A stretch of 64,000 nucleotides of DNA from Colwellia ponticola (GTDB lineage Bacteria; Pseudomonadota; Gammaproteobacteria; Enterobacterales; Alteromonadaceae): the NCBI RefSeq assembly GCF_005885605.1, contig NZ_SZVP01000006.1, forward strand, positions 62,001-126,000, read 5' to 3'. The notes under the pieces were generated by a model. It was not told the DNA's origin and did not search any database. It saw only the letters and a program-made list of their open reading frames with translations. Position 1 is the stretch's first letter. Each line of letters opens with the position of its first letter. The position numbers and the translations under genes are program-made. This document shows, piece by piece, positions 26,563 through 36,389 of this stretch.

Positions 26563-26877
26563 ATGTCTGATTTTAAAGAAGTAACTATTAACAGAGCCGC
26601 TAACGTATATTTTGACGGTAAAGTAACCAGCCGAACCATCACTTTTAGCGATGGCAGCTTTAAAACGCTTGGTATTATGCAAGCGGGTGAGTACAACTTT
26701 GGCACCAAAGAAGCTGAATTAATGGAAATTACTGCAGGTGATTGTGAAATTTTACTTGCGGGTGCTACACAGTGGCAAACTATTAAAGGCGGCGAGTCTT
26801 TCAATGTTGACGCTAACAGTTCTTTTGATATTAAAGCGAAAACAGTTATCGATTATTGTTGTACTTATATAAGCTAA
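26563..26877 (+). CDS. ppnP: Pyrimidine/purine nucleoside phosphorylase (YaiE/PpnP family)
   Basis: Small cupin-fold enzyme that phosphorolyses several nucleosides. 104 residues from the ATG at 26563 (MSDFKEVTINRAANVYFDGK), with AAGGAAG upstream; a longer frame begins inside the ilvC terminator and is rejected. VTSRTITFSDGSFKTLGIMQAG and the end SFDIKAKTVIDYCCTY are the typical family landmarks. Confidence 0.9.
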   Translation: MSDFKEVTINRAANVYFDGKVTSRTITFSDGSFKTLGIMQAGEYNFGTKEAELMEITAGDCEILLAGATQWQTIKGGESFNVDANSSFDIKAKTVIDYCCTYIS

Positions 26878-26926
26878 TCACTTTCCGTGCTGCTGTTTTA
26901 GAGCAGTACATGATAAGTAACCCTAA

Positions 26927-26957
26927 AAGCACCTAACTTATTGGTGCTTTTTTTAGT
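26927..26957 (+). terminator. Rho-independent terminator after ppnP
   Basis: AGCACC and GGTGCT with a 9-base loop, then seven T. About 50 bases after the ppnP stop. Confidence 0.8.
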
Positions 26958-26972
26958 TTTTGACATTGTAGA

Positions 26973-27000
26973 AAAAGCCCTAGAGTAGATCTAGGGCTTG
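26973..27000 (-). terminator. Terminator of the ubiquitin-fusion/OMP operon
   Basis: AAGCCCTAG and CTAGGGCTT form a 9-bp stem; on the minus strand a short T run follows. It lies 10 bases after the stop of the outer-membrane protein gene. Confidence 0.75.
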
Positions 27001-27009
27001 TATTCATCA

Positions 27010-27624
27010 TTAAAAAGCGTAGCTTAGCGCTATATTAATGTTATCAACATCAGTATCTGATAGTTGAAAGCGTTGCCAATTAGTCGAGATAGCCCAACGT
27101 TCACTGACTTGATAACGCGCGCCAACACTTAAAAATAAGTCGGTGCCAGTATCATCGGTTGCTATGGTGTTATTGTCAAAAGTGCTGGTTAACTCGGCTT
27201 TCCAATTGAACAAACCTAGTTGTAAATCAAGTGCTATATTTTCACTGACCCAGAACTTATGGCCTGCCGATAAGGTAAAACCATTACCAAGTACCGGTCC
27301 TATATTTGTTAATTCTTGTTTAAGCGTGCCTGCTTGCAGCGTGTCTGCGGTTAAGGTGACACTGGCGTTGCCTAAATCTAAGTAGCCTGCACTCACATAC
27401 CAATGTTTATCAAATAGATAGGCAATGTTGGTATTGATACTGATGCCTGAATCATCAAGGGAAACAATGTGCAGTTGTTCACCTGAGGGAGTAATAGAAA
27501 GTTGCGTATCGGCAGTGCTATGACCTACACCTAGCGTAAGCTCCCATTGTGTACCATTCGCAACGGCTGTTGAGCTCATCACGAATATCGCCATTGCTGA
27601 CATAGTCACCATAATTTTTTTCAT
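27010..27624 (-). CDS. Small outer-membrane beta-barrel protein (OmpA-barrel/OmpW-like)
   Basis: 204 residues. Signal peptide [22 protein letters not shown], then alternating strands (WELTLGVGHSTADTQLSI, WYVSAGYLDLGNASVTL, WAISTNWQRFQL) and a terminal aromatic residue in NIALSYAF, as expected for an 8-stranded barrel inserted by BAM. Its ATG overlaps the stop of the upstream ubiquitin-containing gene (TAATG), so the two are translationally coupled and may work together on the cell surface. Exact family uncertain. Confidence 0.78.
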   Translation of the reverse strand: MKKIMVTMSAMAIFVMSSTAVANGTQWELTLGVGHSTADTQLSITPSGEQLHIVSLDDSGISINTNIAYLFDKHWYVSAGYLDLGNASVTLTADTLQAGTLKQELTNIGPVLGNGFTLSAGHKFWVSENIALDLQLGLFNWKAELTSTFDNNTIATDDTGTDLFLSVGARYQVSERWAISTNWQRFQLSDTDVDNINIALSYAF

Positions 27625-30600
27625 TAGTTTGAGCCTTTTAATAAACGTACTGATATATAGCGATTGATAACCAATAAGCTAAGCATCAACACTATCCAGC
27701 TAGGCAATGAGCCACCAGACGATTTATTCGTTACCGTAATTGTTTCATAAGCTTGTACCGACACGGTAACAATGCCTGTTACGTCAACACCGTTACCGTC
27801 GCTTACGTTATATTCAATAGTATCAACACCTTCAAAGCCTACTTTAGGGGAGTACACTAATTGGTTACCTTTAATCACCACACTGCCATGTTTCGCAAAG
27901 GCACTACTGATAGTTAATGGGTCGTTGTCAGCATCAGTATCGTTGGCTAACGCATCAATGGTGATAGTGGTGCGATCGTTAGTTGACGTATTATCAGCAG
28001 CGACTTCAGGCAAGGTATTGCTAATAACTTTCACCGATACTTGTGCGCTTGCAACGCCGCCATTACCATCGGTAATGCTGTAAGTAATCAAATCGTTACC
28101 GAGAAAGTTAGGCGCGGCCGTATAGGTGAGCAGAGCCTCGTCTTTAATAACCACGTCACCGAAATTCACATTAACACTTGAAATGACTAATGTATCACCG
28201 TTTGCATCAGAGTCGTTCGCAAGCACATCAATATCAATTGACTCGTTCCAGAACACCTCAATACTATCGGTTGTTGCAATTGGTGCAGTATTGCCACTGT
28301 TTAATACGGCAACACCACCAGGGTCAACAATGGCATTGTTGATCATGCCATCATCATCGTTTGGTCCGCCATCGCTCAGTGTTAACTGCACACACCAATG
28401 ACCTGCAGTCAGACCTGGAGTCCACTGAGCAGCATTAGGTGGAGGACAAAAACCAGGCTCTCCTAAGGTTGAATATATCGCGTTATATTCATCTTCAACA
28501 AAATTAACCCAAGTGTTATCGTTATTTAATTTGCGATAAATAGCGTTGTTTGGAATAGGCGCGTGTTGCGGGAATACTACTTGATACGTTTGACCTGCTT
28601 GTGGTAATCCGTAAGCGATAAAGTCAAATACACCACCAATATTGGCGGCTAACGTGTCATCACCCAAGGTGTTTTCAATTTCGGTATTACTTAATAAGGC
28701 ACCACCACTTTGTGCACTGGCAACAGAATTACCTTTGCGTAAACAAACCCCTGGCTCACCTTCAACTAAGAAGCCTTTTTGATTAGTGATGTGCGAAGGT
28801 AATACATTACACGCATTAATCGCATCGAGATAATTTGGAATGCCGTCACCGTCCTCATCACTATAGCCTTCGGCGTTATCAGGAATTAAATCGCCATCAG
28901 TATCGGTGCTAGCTAAGGCAGTTAGTGCATTAACTACTTCAATATAAACATTGGCTTGTGTGGTTTTAGTGGGTTCGCCATTATCACTTACCTCGACACT
29001 GAGTAAATACACCCCCACATCAAGTTCACTTGGGTTGATATTGACTACTTTCGAGCTTTCGCCGCTAATCATATTGTTAACGTCACTGTCAGTACTGTGC
29101 CATATAAAGCTATGCATATCTGACACATTTAAGTCGGTTACTAAAGCTTCAATGACAGCGCTACCAGCATTTTTGGCGAATAGTAAACGTTGCTCAGTAT
29201 CTTGCGTTACCAGTAAACTTACTTCTGGTGCAGCATTACCTTCAGTAATAGTAATTATCTGAGTTGCATTAGCGGAGGCATTGATTTCAGAGTCAATCGT
29301 GATAACAATAGTTTCAACATCTTCATCAAGGCCGTCATCAAAAATATTGAAGCTAACTGATGCGCTATTGGTTTCATCAATGCTAACAGAGTCAGCGATT
29401 AAGTCGTGGTCTGAGCCACTACTTGCACTACCACTAACCGTAAAAGGTACTTCAACAGGATAAGTGGGTGATTGTCCATTTAAGATAAAGTTAACAGTAA
29501 CACTTGAGCCTTCAATTACGGTTTGGTCTTTTGATATAGACACCAACGGGTGCACGGTAACCGTTTGTGCCGCGATAGTTTGATTACCTAAGCGATCAAC
29601 TGATTGCCAATAAGCCTTGTTATTGCCTGGCGCAAACATAATGTTGCCGTCAAGCAGATAAACCGGTAATGCCTGACCGTTAATATTAACGGCAGTGGCA
29701 ACACCTAATTCGGCTTTAGTATATAAACCCGTGGCATTAATGACGATATCATCAGGTAAGGTGATGACGGGTGCATCAGGGTCAGTACTACCCCCAAGGG
29801 TTAACACTACATTGGCTTTATCACTGCCATTATTACCGTCGCTAATGGTGTAAGATAAATTAACAACACCGGCATACCCTTGCTCACCAATATAGGAAAC
29901 AGATGCGTCGTTGATACTTACTTGACCAATATCAGCCGATATTGCCATGACTGTTAAGATATCACCATCTACATCTGTATCATTGCTCAGTAATGACAAC
30001 GCGTATTGGTTATTCGCGGCTTTAGGAAGTGCAATAGTATCATCGACAGCATCTGGTTTATCATTGACTGGATTCACCGTAATAGAAACAGTGGCTTGTG
30101 TAGAGTCAACCTCGCCATCATTGGCAATAAAGTTAAAGCTGTCATCACCAAAGTAATTAGCGCCTGGCGTATACTGCCAATTATCACCCACTTGCTCTAG
30201 TGAACCATTGCTTGGCAGACTGGTGATGGTAATAGCTAAGACGTCGCCGTCTAGGTCACTTACAGATAACATAAAGGTTGTCACGCCATCTTCATCAACT
30301 GAAATACTCTCACTATTTGCTACTGGTACATCATTAACTTTTTTAACGGTAATACTAAAAGCTGCTAACGAAGCGCTACTGGTATCAGTATCAGATACCG
30401 TGATAACAATACCTGAAAAAACACCTGAATTACCGTTACCTGGCGTGCCTGTTAACGCACCCGTTGCGCTGCTAAAGGTTGCCCAGCTTGGTTTATTGGT
30501 AATACTAAAGGTTTTAGTATCACCGGTATCAACATCGGTCACGGTTGGTATAAAACTATAGGCGGCATCTTCTGCAACCGTTGTAGCAGGCGAGCCTGAA

Positions 30601-32069
30601 ATAACGGGTGCATCGTTGGTATTTGTTACGGTAATGTTGAAACTCAGGCTATCTGTTGCTCCAGCTTTATCGGCAACGGTAATTACAATGCCGGTGACAG
30701 TACCTATATTGGCCTGTGTTGGCGTGCCCGTTAACGCGCCCGTTGCGGTGCTAAAGGTTGCCCAGCTTGGTTTATTGGTAATGCTAAAGGTTTTAGTATC
30801 ACCGGTATCAACATCGGTCACGGTTGGTATAAAACTATAGGCAGTATCTTCTGCAACTGTTGTAGCAGGCGAGCCTGAAATCACGGGTTTATCGTTCACC
30901 GACGCAATATTGAAGGTAAGTGTTTTCGTTGTTTCACCTAGAGTGCTTTCCTTCGCTAGAACGATAATAGTCCCCGCGTTAATGCCATTTAAATTAGGTG
31001 TGGGAGTGAATGTGAGGCTGTTCAGAGCGTTGTTTACATCAACTAAAGCGCCAGAAAACCTAATAAGGCTATCATCTAAGCCGTCGCCGCTCAGCAAGTT
31101 TATTCCTGTAGTATCTATTGAAATGTTACCGCCATTAGCGCTTAAAGTAACTTCTTGATTTTCACAATCGACATCAGTTATTTCAATGTCGTCACTAATA
31201 GCAACATTAGTTTCATCTTCGCTCACAATTGGTAATGGTGGCAGGTTTATTGAAGGTGGGCTGGGCAAACTTAAATTTATATCGTCAAAATAAAGACTAA
31301 AAATGTCTCTGGTAAAGTTGGTAATTCGAAATTCATCAATATCTGCAAACTCTGGGGTATCAGCAAAGCATATTTTTGATAATGCTTTATTACTAATGGA
31401 GAATGTTTTTAAAGCACCAACAACCTGACTACCATCTTTATAGCCGACAACATCAAAAACCACAGGGTTTCTTGTACTTATATCACTGGGGTAAACTTTA
31501 AAGTTATTTAAAAAAAACTCTGAGCGATCATTCGAACTGAACGCTACATCGATTAATTTATTCGTCCGCCCCTGATCTCTACCTGAAATAGAGTCTGTGT
31601 CACTAGTAATGTGTGAATCATTATGTATACCAATTGCAGCGTATTGCCCAGGTTCATTATCTCCCGTAACTGAAAAGTCCCAGCCGGTGCCTAAAATATT
31701 TTTAGCCAATGCTGTTGGGTTCGCATTCACGAATTGACCATCAGAAGCGCTGACCAAACCATCAAAGGTGGTTATTGTACTGGGCGCCAAATTCCTTAAT
31801 GCTAGAGTTAGCACAAGAGTTGATTCACTCTGGATATTATAATCACTTAATGTCCTATCATTTTCTAATTCTTTTATGCCAAAATGAAGGCGTTGCTGAT
31901 CTGGAGGAATGCCCTCTTTATCTTGGATTTTAGCTTTTACGTTTTCAATCGAGTCACCTGCTTCAACTTCTAAAGCAATCTTTTTTTCTGTTGATGTTTC
32001 GACAAAAATTAGCATAGCTTGTAAATTAAAAGAGCAAAACATGAAGAGGACAATGGTTATTAATTTCAT
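27624..32069 (-). CDS. Exported ubiquitin-domain protein with cadherin-like repeats and GlyGly-CTERM-like anchor
   Basis: 1481 residues. Signal peptide at 1-18 ([18 protein letters not shown]). Residues 19-94 are a ubiquitin domain, about 55 of 76 identical to eukaryotic ubiquitin ([20 protein letters not shown], then RTLSDYNIQ); predicted cleavage leaves its Met1 as the mature N-terminus. The ubiquitin GG end is NL, so conjugation is not expected. Then: a beta-rich domain (about 95-280), two near-identical 93-residue He_PIG/cadherin-like repeats (about 394-580), further cadherin/Ig-like repeats, a Calx-beta-like domain (about 841-945), a calcium-binding [13 protein letters not shown] stretch (about 1055) and a tail with SSGGSLPSW, a membrane helix and Arg/Lys, like GlyGly-CTERM. 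Coupled to the downstream OMP gene. Function unknown; surface adhesion or host interaction is inference. Confidence 0.9.
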   Translation of the reverse strand: MKLITIVLFMFCSFNLQAMLIFVETSTEKKIALEVEAGDSIENVKAKIQDKEGIPPDQQRLHFGIKELENDRTLSDYNIQSESTLVLTLALRNLAPSTITTFDGLVSASDGQFVNANPTALAKNILGTGWDFSVTGDNEPGQYAAIGIHNDSHITSDTDSISGRDQGRTNKLIDVAFSSNDRSEFFLNNFKVYPSDISTRNPVVFDVVGYKDGSQVVGALKTFSISNKALSKICFADTPEFADIDEFRITNFTRDIFSLYFDDINLSLPSPPSINLPPLPIVSEDETNVAISDDIEITDVDCENQEVTLSANGGNISIDTTGINLLSGDGLDDSLIRFSGALVDVNNALNSLTFTPTPNLNGINAGTIIVLAKESTLGETTKTLTFNIASVNDKPVISGSPATTVAEDTAYSFIPTVTDVDTGDTKTFSITNKPSWATFSTATGALTGTPTQANIGTVTGIVITVADKAGATDSLSFNITVTNTNDAPVISGSPATTVAEDAAYSFIPTVTDVDTGDTKTFSITNKPSWATFSSATGALTGTPGNGNSGVFSGIVITVSDTDTSSASLAAFSITVKKVNDVPVANSESISVDEDGVTTFMLSVSDLDGDVLAITITSLPSNGSLEQVGDNWQYTPGANYFGDDSFNFIANDGEVDSTQATVSITVNPVNDKPDAVDDTIALPKAANNQYALSLLSNDTDVDGDILTVMAISADIGQVSINDASVSYIGEQGYAGVVNLSYTISDGNNGSDKANVVLTLGGSTDPDAPVITLPDDIVINATGLYTKAELGVATAVNINGQALPVYLLDGNIMFAPGNNKAYWQSVDRLGNQTIAAQTVTVHPLVSISKDQTVIEGSSVTVNFILNGQSPTYPVEVPFTVSGSASSGSDHDLIADSVSIDETNSASVSFNIFDDGLDEDVETIVITIDSEINASANATQIITITEGNAAPEVSLLVTQDTEQRLLFAKNAGSAVIEALVTDLNVSDMHSFIWHSTDSDVNNMISGESSKVVNINPSELDVGVYLLSVEVSDNGEPTKTTQANVYIEVVNALTALASTDTDGDLIPDNAEGYSDEDGDGIPNYLDAINACNVLPSHITNQKGFLVEGEPGVCLRKGNSVASAQSGGALLSNTEIENTLGDDTLAANIGGVFDFIAYGLPQAGQTYQVVFPQHAPIPNNAIYRKLNNDNTWVNFVEDEYNAIYSTLGEPGFCPPPNAAQWTPGLTAGHWCVQLTLSDGGPNDDDGMINNAIVDPGGVAVLNSGNTAPIATTDSIEVFWNESIDIDVLANDSDANGDTLVISSVNVNFGDVVIKDEALLTYTAAPNFLGNDLITYSITDGNGGVASAQVSVKVISNTLPEVAADNTSTNDRTTITIDALANDTDADNDPLTISSAFAKHGSVVIKGNQLVYSPKVGFEGVDTIEYNVSDGNGVDVTGIVTVSVQAYETITVTNKSSGGSLPSWIVLMLSLLVINRYISVRLLKGSN

Positions 32070-32532
32070 TATGTGTTTACCTTTGTTCGTAATGTACTTG
32101 CCGGCATTGAAAATGCCGAGCTAAGCAATAGGGTTGAGAAAACATAAAGGCTATATTGCTTAAAATGTTTTTTATATTTTTTTAGGGAAAGCTTGAAAAC
32201 GTTTGCGGTAACAGCGCATTGCCATTTTTTTAAAAGCCAGTTCATAATTTAATTAATACCTTTAAAACTGTGATACGGATGTAGTGTGTAATGGGTAACC
32301 AAAAGATTGACAAGGGTGGGGTGTTAATCAGTTAGGTGTGAGTATTCTCAACGGATAATTTTACCTGTGATCTGGTGGCAGTAGTTATAGTTGATTGTGA
32401 CCTTGTGTGACCTGTATGACCACGTTTGGCGGCGCATAGCCTTATGATTATGCTGTTCATTATTCATATTGTTATCAACGGATGAACACCTTATCATTGA
32501 CACAATAAATACTTTCTACTCTGTAATACACA
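32070..32532. other. Divergent intergenic region upstream of the ubiquitin-fusion gene and the sensor kinase
   Basis: 463 bases with no gene, serving as promoter region in both directions. Three TGACC-type direct repeats with about 10-base spacing (TGTGACC at 32396 and 32406, TATGACC at 32415) and CTGTTCATTATTCATATT at 32453-32470 may be regulator sites. The latter resembles E. coli Tor boxes (CTGTTCATAT), but the match is not strong. Confidence 0.35.
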
Positions 32533-34746
32533 ATGCTTGATTTACAAACACTTAGCCTATCAACGGTGATAGCTTCTAGTATTCATGCTTTATTTTTTAT
32601 TCTTGTGTGGCGATTAAACCGGGAATTTTCAGGAATAAACTATTGGTTAGTAGGCATGTTATTGCAGCCTATAGGCTGGGCGTTACTTGCCGCTAGAGGT
32701 TATATTACCCCGTGGATAAGTATATTTGGCAGCATCATTATTATTATCTCAATGTTATCGTACCTGTTGGGCGCATATCGATTTTTTAAACGAGAACAGC
32801 CGCGTTATTTGCCGACTATTTATTTAGCCTTATTTTTACCTATTTTTATTTATTACACTTTTGTTGACGAAAGCATTACTGCGCGCATTATCATTGTTTA
32901 CAGTATCGGTGCAGCCATAATGTTGCAGTGTGTTAGTATTCCTTTTTTAATCGATAAGACTCAGAGAATATTTGGTGGTTATGTTTTCTCGTTAATCAGC
33001 GGCGTGATATTTTTACTTATTTTTATTCGTTTAATAGCCACTGTGTGGTTTCCCGCTATCGATAAGCTTTATGATTTTTCTGTTAGTAATTTAATTGGCG
33101 TGCTCATTGGGTTTTTGATGTGTTACGGTATGGGGTTTACCTTCACTATTTTGTGTAATGAACGCCGTATTAGGGATATTGTTCAATTAAAAGAGTCGGC
33201 AAAACTTGATGCGCAACTCAAAAATAATTATTTAGCTGTTTTAAGCCATGAATTACGAACGCCACTCAATGCTATTGTCGGTACAGCTCAGCTTATGCAA
33301 ACTAAAATTATATCTGATGAGTTAAAGCATGATTGCGACATTATTATTGATGTCGGAAAAGCATTGTCAGATATTTCTCTTGAGGCGTTAAGTTACGCTT
33401 CGTTTAATGACATTAAAAGCCAAGCTGTTCAATTAGATTGGGTTGAGTTACCTCATTGGTTAGCAACTATTGTTAAGCTACTCAACCCACTTGCTGAAAA
33501 TAGAGGGTTAACCCTACGTTTAGTTGTAAAGAAATTGCCTAAAAGTGTAAAGCTTAATACGAAGACAATCAGGCAGGTGCTTATTAATTTAATAGGCAAT
33601 GCCATTAAATATACCAATGATGGCGGTATTATTTTGGTTGTTAATTTCACTGAAATAGAAACACAGAGCCCTACACTTAAAGGAGAGTTTGTATTTGAAG
33701 TGATTGATACTGGTATTGGTATTCCTAAAACGGAACAAGCTCAATTACTAAAGCGCTTTACACAAGGTAAAAATAAAGGGGCTAAACAGACAACCATCAG
33801 CTCAGGAGGTGTTGGGCTAGGTTTGTCAATTGCAAATAAATTGCTAAAAGCGTGTAATAGCGAGTTAGCCTTTACGAGTGAGAAAAATAAGGGGAGTTGT
33901 TTTAGGTTTTCATTACAATTAGAGTGTTCAACAGATGAAAGTCTATCTTTTATAGAGCAAGCCGCTGCGTTAACTGGCTTAAATATTTTAGTGATAGAAG
34001 ATGTAGCGCTTAATCAGCGTGTCATTTTGTCGATGTTAACGTTAGATAAACACCAAGTAGATTTAGCTGAAACAGGTATAGTCGCCTTAGAAAAATTATC
34101 AAGGTCTCCTTATGATGTCATTTTGTTAGATATGCAATTACCTGACTTGCATGGTTTAACTATTTATCAAGCATTACGAAACGATAAACAAAATGTGAAT
34201 CATCACACCGCTATTATTGGCTTAACAGCAACCATAACGCCTCAAGATAAAGTAAAATATCAGCAAACCGATCTTATTAGTATTGTTGGAAAGCCTATTA
34301 TGCTTGATAAATTACGTGCAGCAATAATTGATAGTCAACGTAAATCGAGTAAGAAAAAAGCGCTTCAGCTGGACAATAATTCTGCGATGGTTGGCAATGA
34401 TGAGTTAACCGAATACCCACTTTTTAACCCCAAGCCTTTGACTTTTATCAAAGAAAATCTTGAAAGTAATGACTTAATACGCGCAATTAACGAGTTACCT
34501 AAGCAACTTGACGAGTATAATGCAATAATACAGCTAGCGTATCAGCAACAAGATTTGGCGCTAGTCAGTCAAACAGCACATCAATTAGCGGGCTATAGCG
34601 CTCAAATGGGCTTAGTGAGATTAGCAAAGTATGCTGAAGATATTGGATTACAACTCGCTGACGGGAAAGATATATGTTTGGTGCAATTACCTAAACTTTG
34701 TCAACGTAGCTCAAATGAAATTATTCAAATGAATTCTTCTTTATAG
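32533..34746 (+). CDS. Membrane hybrid sensor histidine kinase (HisKA-HATPase-REC-Hpt)
   Basis: 737 residues. Six to seven membrane helices fill the first 210 residues, with no large periplasmic domain. HisKA has H239 in LSHELRTPLNAIVGTAQLMQ; the ATPase domain has NLIGNAIKYTNDGG, VIDTGIGIP and GVGLGLSIANK. A receiver domain follows with D533 (VILLDMQLPDL), then an Hpt domain with H683 (TAHQLAGYSAQMG). This is the TorS/ArcB-type phosphorelay order, but the sensor part is different. The convergent response regulator 15 bases downstream is the likely partner. The signal is unknown. Confidence 0.9.
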   Translation: MLDLQTLSLSTVIASSIHALFFILVWRLNREFSGINYWLVGMLLQPIGWALLAARGYITPWISIFGSIIIIISMLSYLLGAYRFFKREQPRYLPTIYLALFLPIFIYYTFVDESITARIIIVYSIGAAIMLQCVSIPFLIDKTQRIFGGYVFSLISGVIFLLIFIRLIATVWFPAIDKLYDFSVSNLIGVLIGFLMCYGMGFTFTILCNERRIRDIVQLKESAKLDAQLKNNYLAVLSHELRTPLNAIVGTAQLMQTKIISDELKHDCDIIIDVGKALSDISLEALSYASFNDIKSQAVQLDWVELPHWLATIVKLLNPLAENRGLTLRLVVKKLPKSVKLNTKTIRQVLINLIGNAIKYTNDGGIILVVNFTEIETQSPTLKGEFVFEVIDTGIGIPKTEQAQLLKRFTQGKNKGAKQTTISSGGVGLGLSIANKLLKACNSELAFTSEKNKGSCFRFSLQLECSTDESLSFIEQAAALTGLNILVIEDVALNQRVILSMLTLDKHQVDLAETGIVALEKLSRSPYDVILLDMQLPDLHGLTIYQALRNDKQNVNHHTAIIGLTATITPQDKVKYQQTDLISIVGKPIMLDKLRAAIIDSQRKSSKKKALQLDNNSAMVGNDELTEYPLFNPKPLTFIKENLESNDLIRAINELPKQLDEYNAIIQLAYQQQDLALVSQTAHQLAGYSAQMGLVRLAKYAEDIGLQLADGKDICLVQLPKLCQRSSNEIIQMNSSL

Positions 34747-34761
34747 CTATTACTATGACAA

Positions 34762-35484
34762 TCAAACTTGCGCCACCAGTAAGTAACCTTTGCCTCGTTG
34801 AGTAATTATATAATCAAAAACACCCCCTACTTTATTCAACTTTGCTCTAAGCCTACTCACTAACTTATCAATATTGCGATTGCTTTTTTCTAATTGAGGA
34901 TAAAGGTTTGTCGCAATTTGCTGTTTACTGATCACACTTCCTTGTTGTCCTATCATTAACAATAATAGTTGGTGCTCAGAATAACCTAACTCGACCATTT
35001 GGTTTTTGCATCGCAATATCCGTGATTCAGGATTCACTTGAAAATGGAGAAAATTAATATTGGTATTAGCGGCGTCATCTGATGAAACAGCTGACAACGT
35101 TTTAATACGCAACAATAAAGCTTGGGTACGTAATAAAAGCTCAGTAGAGTCTAACGGTTTGACAATGTAGTCATCTGCTCCTAAACGCAACCCTTTGATT
35201 CTATGTTCTAAGGCGCTATTAATCGAAATAAATATTTTACCTAAATGGGGTTTGTTGTGCAGAGAGTCTATTAATTCATAGCCACAAGTATTCGGCATAA
35301 CAATATCAGTGACAATAATGTTTACGGGAAATTGGCTATCTAAACTGTGTTCTATAAATTCAGCTACGCCATCGGCAGATTCAAAGTCAGTGGTAAGGTA
35401 GTTGCTTTTTTGATAGCAATTGACAATAGCTTTTCGTAATAAAGCGTCATCTTCAACCACGACTATATGGCCTTTATAATTCAT
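34762..35484 (-). CDS. OmpR/PhoB-family response regulator
   Basis: 240 residues from the ATG at 35484 (MNYKGHIVVVEDDALLRKAI); the longer frame begins with TTG and lacks homology. Receiver domain with acidic pair (VEDD), phospho-acceptor Asp in IIVTDIVMPN and Lys in DYIVKPLDS. C-terminal winged helix, including ELGYSEHQLLLLMIGQQGSV and RNIDKLVSRLRAKL, ends in YIITQRGKGYLLV, as in TorR-type regulators. Faces the hybrid kinase gene end to end. Confidence 0.88.
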   Translation of the reverse strand: MNYKGHIVVVEDDALLRKAIVNCYQKSNYLTTDFESADGVAEFIEHSLDSQFPVNIIVTDIVMPNTCGYELIDSLHNKPHLGKIFISINSALEHRIKGLRLGADDYIVKPLDSTELLLRTQALLLRIKTLSAVSSDDAANTNINFLHFQVNPESRILRCKNQMVELGYSEHQLLLLMIGQQGSVISKQQIATNLYPQLEKSNRNIDKLVSRLRAKLNKVGGVFDYIITQRGKGYLLVAQV

Positions 35485-35593
35485 CGAACATTCTCTTTTT
35501 TCATATTCTAGTATTTTAGATGGGCGTATGATCGACGCCGTTGCGCAAGGTGTACAGTTGTCATCACATACTAAAATGTGATTCAAGTATTAA

Positions 35594-35956
35594 GTTTACA
35601 ATCTGAACGAGGCCCTGAGCAACGCTTATTATAGCCAGATGAAAGCCCTGAGCAGAATAAAAAATTTACATTTTTTTTACCTAGAATTCCCGGTACAACA
35701 ATTAATTATTGAACAGTTACACTTTACCCGTGGTGAACGTGTGGTGTTATTAGGGCCTATTGGCTCAAGTAAATTTGTCGCTAAACTTCTTGGTGTGGTT
35801 AAGAGAGTCTGTGTGAGGGCAACCTCTGGACGTACATTGGATATTTTACCTGGGATGACTGCTCAGGTTGATATTCGTACTGGTGACAGAACGGTCATGG
35901 ACTATTTATTAAAGCCGTTACGTAAAACCTTATCAGAATCCTTTGGTGAACGTTAA
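35594..35956 (+). pseudogene. Deletion-fused remnant of a type I secretion system (ABC ATPase + HlyD-like adaptor)
   Basis: An open stretch whose first part (NLHFFYLEFPVQQLIIEQ, then FTRGERVVLLGPIGSSKF) is the start of an ABC nucleotide-binding domain of a LapB/LssB-type exporter. Its Walker A is damaged (GSSKF instead of GSGKS). After about 15 residues it changes to LDILPGMTAQVDIRTGDRTV and DYLLKPLRKTLSESFGER, the C-terminus of a HlyD/LapC-type membrane fusion protein. The middle, nearly two whole genes, is gone. Not functional; probably the scar of a lost adhesin or RTX exporter. An ATG at 35639 gives a 105-residue frame. Confidence 0.75.
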
Positions 35957-36389
35957 GTTAGGTGAAGCATTAAAATAATAACGAATGAAAGCGATAACCG
36001 AGATGTTATCGCCTTTTTTTGCCACACAAAGCAGTAATACCATTCTGCATAAAGAAGTGTTCACTTAGAATGGCATGGACGACAGTAGAACAAATAAAAT
36101 TTATGCCGATATAGTTACCCTACATCAAGTAAATTTTATGACGTTATCATGGTGTCCATGCATTCCCAAAGGGCCATTTTTAAAGGCTTATATGCATCGT
36201 TATTGATTTTGACAAGGGAACAACCCTTGCCTACAATCAATGCCTTGCCTCTAAGCCTTTAAATTCTGGCTAAGAGATCACTTTCTTATGCAGATTGGTA
36301 TAACTCCATCTGCTTGCAATAAAATGGAGTCAGCCTGACTACAGGGTAGACAATCCGAATAGCTGGAGCATAGTGTTTTGAACAACTAG
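35957..36389. other. Intergenic region holding a palindromic repeat element
   Basis: 433 bases without a gene. A short GCGATAAC...GTTATCGCC hairpin with T run (about 35992-36020) follows the relic. Most of the rest is the 265-bp repeat element at 36037-36301. Confidence 0.5.
36037..36301. repeat. MITE-like element A, 265 bp, with 26-bp terminal inverted repeats
   Basis: The left end starts ATACCATTCTGCATAAAGAA and the right end, reverse complemented, ATACCAATCTGCATAAGAAA; over 26 bases 22 match. There is no coding capacity. The ends belong to the same family as the elements at 38370-38531 and 41384-41430. Confidence 0.7.

Noticed and set aside
30208-30840. Plus-strand frames with repeated sequence opposite the large repeat protein
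   Set aside because: They are shadows of the two near-identical 93-residue repeats on the minus strand.
32533-34746. Naming the hybrid kinase TorS
   Set aside because: The domain order fits, but the N-terminus is multi-helical membrane without the TorS periplasmic domain, and no torT or tor reductase genes are nearby.
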